Below, one piece after another: positions 58,997 to 64,000 of a stretch of 64,000 bases of DNA. Source of the DNA: Halomonas sp. LR3S48 (GTDB taxonomy: Bacteria > Pseudomonadota > Gammaproteobacteria > Pseudomonadales > Halomonadaceae); NCBI RefSeq assembly GCF_025725665.1, contig NZ_CP107009.1, positions 744,001-808,000 of the forward strand, given 5' to 3'. The notes beneath the pieces were generated by a model, which ran no database searches, was not told where the DNA came from, and saw only the letters and a program-made list of their open reading frames with translations. The translations under genes were made by a program, and so were the position numbers. Every line of letters starts with the position of its first letter. Within the stretch, counting starts at the first letter, position 1.

Positions 58997-59230
58997 ACGA
59001 ACCTCCCGTTCCGACTGGGAACATCCCGCTGTCTCTCCTTGTTTACCGCGGTTAACGGTCGAGACGTCCATGCTCCCAGCATAGAAGCTTTATCGGCTTG
59101 GGGCAGGTTAGCGAGTGTGAAGGCTTGCTAAGGAAGCGCTGCATGCCCCAAGTCCGGCATGCCACCAGATGGGAGTGCCTTTGGAGATGCGGACGGGAGG
59201 TAGGATTGGACCGAACCCGCGTCTCTGTCC

Positions 59231-62200
59231 ATGGTTAGGGAACGGGTCAACTCACAACCCATGGATGGAACGGTGAACAAGGTCGCTCGTCGAATCGCCA
59301 TGACGCTGGGGGCGCTGCTGCTGGTACTGGTGGCGGTGGCGCTGTTCCTGGAATCCTCCTGGTTTCGCGGCTGGTTGGAAGATCAGGCCAGCGAACAGCT
59401 GGGGCGCGAGGTGGAGATCGCCAATCACGGTATCGACTGGGGCCTGCCGCTGACCCTGCGGCTCGATGAGGTGCGCGTCGCCAATGCGAGCTGGGCCGAC
59501 GAGCCCATGGCCCACCTCGAGGAGCTGTCGGTAACCCTGGACGTCGGCGCCCTGCTTCAAGGCGAAATCGAGCTGGAGCGGGTCGGCATCCGTCGCCCGG
59601 AGGTGGTGTTGCTGCGCCGCGAGGATGGCACCACCAATATCGATGACCTGCTTGAGGACGAGCCGACCGAGGAGCAGGAGATTCCTCTCTGGCCCCAGGC
59701 GTTCAACATCGACCGCGGGCGGCTGGTTGTTCGCGATGCAGGTCAGGATGTCGAACTCGACATCGCGTTCTCTACCCCCGGAGAGAGTGTCGAAGAATTG
59801 AGCGTGGACGTTCGCGGGGAGGGGAGTGCACAAGGCGAGACCATTCAATTCCAAGGCCTGCTGCATCTGGAAATTGAAGAGCGTCGTGGCGCCATCGAGG
59901 CGTTCCTGGGGCGCATCGGAGTAAGCCGTCTGCATGGCAATCTCGCGCTGGATATCGGACGTGACGTACCGCGGATGCAAGCCGAGCTCGAAGCCGACGT
60001 GCTTGACCTGGATCGCTGGAGCGAACTCTTTGCGCAGGATGAACCCCAGGCTACCGCCCAGGAGCGTCCGCTCATGGAGAGGCTGGAGGTGCTGCACTCC
60101 TTCGAGGCCGAAGTAGACCTCTCCATTGGCCTGCTATATGCCGCCGAGCGAACGCTGCACGACGTCGTGGTGCAAGGAGCGCTGCGAGAAGGAGAGCTGG
60201 CGCTCGATCGACTGCAGGCCAAGGAGGTGCTGGGCGAAGGGGAGGAGCGACTGTTTCAACTGCAGGGGCGGTTGGATGCGTCGTCTGATGAGAACGAGTC
60301 TGCAAGCGTCGAGCAGGGGCGACTGATCTACCGTGACACGGCGCGGCAGATCTCGCTCGAGGCGAGTTTCGAAGCCCCCGAGGATTCAGGCGGGCCTGCG
60401 GAAGGCCAGCGCATGAAAATGCAGGGCGAGGGTCGGCTACAGGATGACCGCGTGGCGTTCGAAGGGCTGTTGCGCCTCGACATGAAGGCGTGGCGAGGCG
60501 GTATCGATGGACTCGAGGCGAGCATCGGCGAAAGCCGCCTGGCAGGTAACCTGGAATTCGACCTGGGGCGCGATTCCCCCTGGCTCGCCGTCGAGTTCGA
60601 GGGCGATGCGCTCGACCTCGACCGCTGGGGGCTGTTCGAAGAGGAGCAGGCAAGCGGAGCACCGAGGCAAGAAGCGCAGCAGGAAGGGGAGTGGGACCGG
60701 CACGTGGTTCAGGTGTTGCAAGGCCTGGAGACGTTCGAAGGCGAGTTCGACCTGACACTCGGGGAGTTGCATTATGCCGGCCAGACCCTGCATTACCTGG
60801 CCCTCGAGGCGACCCTCGAAGAGGGGCGGCTCACCATCGCCCGCGTGCAGACGCACCAACAGCTCGATGACGAGTCGCCACGCTCGTTGAGCCTCCAGGG
60901 CTGGCTTGAAGTCGATGAACAACGCCTGGTGGCCGAGCTGCAGGCGCAGCTTGACCGCATCGACCTGACCGCGGCACTTGCACCGCTCGGGTTCGGTCCG
61001 TTGGGCACGCTGGACGGCAACCTCAATACCCGCGTGGTCGACGGTGGACTGCTGTTCGAGAATACCGCGCTGGATTATCGCGCCCCGCACTGGGGCCTGG
61101 CGCTTTCGTTCACCGCCGATACCCGCACCGAGGGCGTGGAGGGGCAGCGGGTGCAGCTGGTCGGTGAGGGTAGCTACGAGCAGGAACCCTTTGCCTTCGA
61201 CTTGCTGGTGGGGCCGCTGTTGGATCTCACCAATCCCGATAGGCCTTATCCGGTCGCCGGCGAACTGGCCAGTGGCGATACCCGGCTGTGGATCGATGGC
61301 AGCGCGGTGCAGCCCTTCGCCCTTGAGTCTCTGGAGGGTAACGCCCGCCTCGAGGGGCCCAGCCCGGCCGAGCTCACCAATCTGACCGGTATCGGCCTGC
61401 CCGAACTGCCGCCTTATCGGGTCAGCGGCTACCTGCGCTACCGGGATGACCAGCTCGAGATCGACGGCCTCGAAGGTGGCTTCGGCGACAGCGATGTAGC
61501 CGGCGACGTAAGCATGCGCTTCGGTGACCCGCCCAAGCTATGGGCGACTCTCGTCTCGCAGCAACTGGAGGCGGACGATCTGCTGCCGATGCTGGGCATG
61601 TCGCCGGAGACGGGCTCGGGCGAGACGGTCTCGTCCGAGCAGCGGCAGTGGGAGGCGGAGGAGAAGCGCGCCGGGATATTGTTTCCCGACCGTGAATGGA
61701 ACCTGGAGGCGTTGAGAAACACCGACATCGTGCTGGATTACGAGGCGGCCAACGTGCAGGCAAAGCACGTGCCGTTCGAGAGCCTGTCACTGGCGCTGGT
61801 ACTGGAACAGGGGGTGATGACGGTCGAGCCCTTGCGGGTAGGGCTCGGCGGCGGGCAGGTCAGCGCCTCCTGGACCCTGGATGCACGTCAGGCCGCCATC
61901 GAGGGCGCTCTGCAACTGGCGCTCGATCAGGTCAATCTCAGTGCGCTGCTGGATGAGGCTGGCCTGCCCGAGGTGGCTCGTGACACCCTGGGGCTGATCG
62001 GCGGTCGCGGCGACTTCCGCTACCGCGGGCGCTCCATGCATGAGGTCATGGCCGGGCTCGATGGCGAGCTGGAGCTGGCCATGTCCCAGGGCTGGCTGGA
62101 CATCATTGCCGCCGAGCTGCTGCCGCTCAACGTGGCCAATGCCCTGGTGGCGGCGCTCGCCGGGGAGGGGCAGGTAGAGCTGGAGTGCAGCTACGTGCGC

Positions 62201-62554
62201 TTCGTGGCCGATGATGGCCTGGCCGATCTGGATGAGTTCTTCATGGCCACGGAGATCGCCCACTTCGAGGGGGCCGGGGCCATCAACCTGGCCACCGAAA
62301 GGATGGACATGGCCTTCCAGGGACACAATGTGAATCCCACTCTGTTCACCGGGAATTCGCCGGTGGAGCTGAAGGGCTCGCTGCGCGACCCGGAGGTGAA
62401 CGTCATCACCGAGGAACTGGTAGCGCGTGGTGCCCTGTCGCTACTGGGCGCCATCGTCGCGCCGCCCCTGGCGATTCTACCGTGGGTCGATCCGGGTGGT
62501 GGCGAGCAGGTCGGCATGGGCTGCGAGCGGGCACTTTCGGAATACCAGGAGTGA
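59231..62554 (+). CDS. AsmA-family protein
   Basis: A protein of about 1107 residues. One N-terminal membrane anchor (residues 25-45) is followed by an AsmA N-terminal domain (LGREVEIANHGIDWGLPLTLRLDEVRVAN, in parts), long repeating beta-rich segments, and the AsmA_2-type C-terminal region (YRGRSMHEVMAGLDGELELAM, then GAGAINLATERMDMAFQG). Such proteins form periplasmic beta-groove structures thought to carry phospholipids between the inner and outer membranes. The start may be 59231, 59261 (ATG) or 59273 (GTG). Two internal stretches (about 170-300 and 340-480) resemble each other (SRLHGNLALDIGRDVP versus SRLAGNLEFDLGRDSP), an internal duplication. Confidence 0.88.
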   Translation: MVRERVNSQPMDGTVNKVARRIAMTLGALLLVLVAVALFLESSWFRGWLEDQASEQLGREVEIANHGIDWGLPLTLRLDEVRVANASWADEPMAHLEELSVTLDVGALLQGEIELERVGIRRPEVVLLRREDGTTNIDDLLEDEPTEEQEIPLWPQAFNIDRGRLVVRDAGQDVELDIAFSTPGESVEELSVDVRGEGSAQGETIQFQGLLHLEIEERRGAIEAFLGRIGVSRLHGNLALDIGRDVPRMQAELEADVLDLDRWSELFAQDEPQATAQERPLMERLEVLHSFEAEVDLSIGLLYAAERTLHDVVVQGALREGELALDRLQAKEVLGEGEERLFQLQGRLDASSDENESASVEQGRLIYRDTARQISLEASFEAPEDSGGPAEGQRMKMQGEGRLQDDRVAFEGLLRLDMKAWRGGIDGLEASIGESRLAGNLEFDLGRDSPWLAVEFEGDALDLDRWGLFEEEQASGAPRQEAQQEGEWDRHVVQVLQGLETFEGEFDLTLGELHYAGQTLHYLALEATLEEGRLTIARVQTHQQLDDESPRSLSLQGWLEVDEQRLVAELQAQLDRIDLTAALAPLGFGPLGTLDGNLNTRVVDGGLLFENTALDYRAPHWGLALSFTADTRTEGVEGQRVQLVGEGSYEQEPFAFDLLVGPLLDLTNPDRPYPVAGELASGDTRLWIDGSAVQPFALESLEGNARLEGPSPAELTNLTGIGLPELPPYRVSGYLRYRDDQLEIDGLEGGFGDSDVAGDVSMRFGDPPKLWATLVSQQLEADDLLPMLGMSPETGSGETVSSEQRQWEAEEKRAGILFPDREWNLEALRNTDIVLDYEAANVQAKHVPFESLSLALVLEQGVMTVEPLRVGLGGGQVSASWTLDARQAAIEGALQLALDQVNLSALLDEAGLPEVARDTLGLIGGRGDFRYRGRSMHEVMAGLDGELELAMSQGWLDIIAAELLPLNVANALVAALAGEGQVELECSYVRFVADDGLADLDEFFMATEIAHFEGAGAINLATERMDMAFQGHNVNPTLFTGNSPVELKGSLRDPEVNVITEELVARGALSLLGAIVAPPLAILPWVDPGGGEQVGMGCERALSEYQE

Positions 62555-62711
62555 GCCCACTCTGCCTCGTTAGGCCTTGTGACCGGTGCGTCAGTAGGGC
62601 ACGACTCTGCCTCAGTAGAATTAATCTTTAAACGCAACGGTACGATACCCTGTGCTCGGTCTCGGCTGCTGGAGCGTAGGCTGTATGGGCATCGCTAAGG
62701 GTGAGGTGTGA

Positions 62712-63890
62712 ATGAACAAGCCAGAGCAGATCCTGGTGGAGAAACATCTTCTCCCAGATGACGATGATCGTCCCAAGGGTGCCCTTTATCGATTCTGGCG
62801 CGACCTAATGACGTCGGCCGGGCGTACAACCGAGAGCTGCCCCGACTACTTGCGCATCACTCTGCTCAACTTGGTGCAGAGTACTGGCGTGCTGATCTGG
62901 GCCCTGTTCCTGTTGCTCATCCTGTTGGGTGTGCTGGAGCCAAGCCCGGGTCGCCTGGTCATTGATGCGACAGGGCTGGTGATATCCTTGGCGGTCATCG
63001 TCGGCCTGCGCCGTGGCGTTGCTGTCAACTTGGCAGCACAGGTGACCCATGCCTTCCTTTTCTTGGGCCTGCTGGGGTTGTCGTTCACTCGGGGGGAGAA
63101 TCCTCTGATGATGACCCTGCCGTTGATCTATCCGGCCCTGGCCTTCCTGCTGCTCGACGATATCCGCCGCGGGCTCGCCGGGACTCTGCTGATGACGGCA
63201 GGGCTCAACATCCTGCTCTCCTCGGGCTTCGGCCCCAACCTGCGCGACAGCGACATGCTGCTCGACGGCGCGCTTACCATCACCGTGGTCATGCTGTTCC
63301 AGGCCGCTGTCATGGCACTCTACGTGTATCATCGCAAGCAGGCGAACACCATGATGCAGGCCGTCAGCGTGCGGCTCAATGAGCTGGCTAGTCACGACCC
63401 GCTGACGGGGCTCTACAATCGCCGTACCTTCATCGAGGTGCTCGAGCGTGAACTGGCGCGGCGTGACGACGACGATCGCCAATTGGCTTTCCTGCTGTTC
63501 GATGTCGATCGCTTCAAGGCCTATAACGATGTCCATGGACATCCCCGGGGCGACGAGTTGCTCAAGCGGCTCGCCGCTACCGCCACACACGTCTTTTCAC
63601 GCGGTGAAGATGTCGTGTTTCGCCTCGGCGGCGAGGAATTTGGCGTGGTGTTCCATACGGAAACCCCAGAACAGGCCGAGGAGATGGCTGACCGGCTGCT
63701 GGCAGCAGTGGAGGCCATGGGCGAGCCGGCTCCCGCTGGACCTCACGCATGCGTCTCGGTCTCTGCCGGACTCTATCTGGTGGCCAAGGGGCGAGACACC
63801 AGTGCCAACCAGATCTACAGCCGTGCCGATCAGGCCCTCTACCGGGCCAAGGAGGCGGGCCGGGCACGCTGGCTGCACGCCTCGCCATGA
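62712..63890 (+). CDS. Membrane GGDEF diguanylate cyclase
   Basis: A 392-residue protein. ATG 62712 follows GAGG. A cytosolic N-terminus of about 45 residues precedes five or six membrane helices (residues 50-210, in the style of MASE-type sensors), then a GGDEF domain with DPLTGLYNRRTF, active site GGEEF, and RGED placed five residues earlier as an inhibition site. All catalytic features are intact, so it should make cyclic di-GMP. The membrane part suggests sensing of a membrane or small-molecule signal. Confidence 0.9.
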   Translation: MNKPEQILVEKHLLPDDDDRPKGALYRFWRDLMTSAGRTTESCPDYLRITLLNLVQSTGVLIWALFLLLILLGVLEPSPGRLVIDATGLVISLAVIVGLRRGVAVNLAAQVTHAFLFLGLLGLSFTRGENPLMMTLPLIYPALAFLLLDDIRRGLAGTLLMTAGLNILLSSGFGPNLRDSDMLLDGALTITVVMLFQAAVMALYVYHRKQANTMMQAVSVRLNELASHDPLTGLYNRRTFIEVLERELARRDDDDRQLAFLLFDVDRFKAYNDVHGHPRGDELLKRLAATATHVFSRGEDVVFRLGGEEFGVVFHTETPEQAEEMADRLLAAVEAMGEPAPAGPHACVSVSAGLYLVAKGRDTSANQIYSRADQALYRAKEAGRARWLHASP

Positions 63891-63896
63891 GCCGGC

Positions 63897-64000
63897 CTAG
63901 CCCCCCGGGCCATACTCGAGGCAGCGTTCGGTCATGGCCGGGCCCTGAAGCAGCGCGCTATTGAGGTCGCGTAGAGCGCTGCGCAGGCCCTCCTCCAGTA
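63897..64000 (-). CDS. C-terminal end of an unidentified gene
   Basis: On the minus strand a frame enters from the right edge and stops at TAG 63897-63899. The 33 visible residues (ending ERCLEYGPGG) look like a genuine helical C-terminus, and coding density supports a gene. Too little is present to name it. Confidence 0.5.
   Translation of the reverse strand, partial: LEEGLRSALRDLNSALLQGPAMTERCLEYGPGG

Noticed and set aside
1..64000. tRNA, rRNA, CRISPR arrays, integrases, complete insertion sequences or phage genes
   Set aside because: None could be recognised on either strand by reading; a covariance-model or profile scan was not possible.

Overview
The window is GC-rich bacterial chromosome with short intergenic spaces. 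Its gene content (TRAP transporters, a FolE2/CobW zinc-sparing set, YghU, AsmA, YcaQ-like, paired DUF2157/DUF4401) and a short repeat of a kind I associate with Halomonas point to a gammaproteobacterium, probably Halomonadaceae. That assignment is inference; there is no rRNA or tRNA here to fix it. I found about 65 protein genes and no CRISPR array, prophage or complete insertion sequence.

Layout. 0-4.5 kb: end of a TonB receptor, then a zinc-limitation set (AztD-like metallochaperone, CobW/COG0523 GTPase, FolE2) around a Zur-like palindrome. 4.5-10.6 kb: a YcaQ-like gene, then a GntR-controlled catabolic operon (DapA-family lyase/deaminase plus TRAP transporter) with three copies of a 12-bp operator on its promoter. 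10.6-17.3 kb: FMN reductase, HxlR regulator and divergent NAD(P)-binding protein, MscS channel, a secreted acidic protein, aldo/keto reductase and divergent XRE regulator. 17.3-22.4 kb: a second TRAP operon carrying a proline-racemase-family enzyme that lacks its second catalytic cysteine, preceded by a GlxA-type AraC regulator. 22.5-29.1 kb: lipoprotein, TudS-type desulfurase, and a DUF2157/DUF4401/GDYXXLXY membrane operon split by a LysR/metallo-beta-lactamase-fold/DsbA-family block.

29-38 kb: hydrolase, VIT1-type transporter, XAT acetyltransferase and LysE exporter, then a sigma-54 circuit: an AcoR-like activator divergent from a flavin monooxygenase and a butanediol-dehydrogenase-type enzyme, with a recognisable -24/-12 promoter and palindromic upstream sites. 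38-46 kb: a 141-bp MITE-like element before a YghU-type glutathione transferase, two GNAT genes, a YjdM zinc-ribbon protein, and an ABC importer operon continuing into a metallo-beta-lactamase-fold hydrolase and a histidine phosphatase. 46-64 kb: TPR protein, AraC regulator, deaminase, DUF72, RlpA-like protein, a GGDEF cyclase whose upstream region holds an intrinsic terminator and possible small RNA, HIT protein, GDPD, LysE/AraC pair, two paralogous small proteins around an MDR oxidoreductase, a large AsmA protein and a second GGDEF cyclase.

The most unusual points are the Gly-for-Cys racemase-family enzyme, the split membrane operon with matching 12-bp junctions, the ABC/MBL-fold/phosphatase operon, the untranslated region before the first cyclase, and a 51-bp intergenic scar built from pieces of two other genes in the window.
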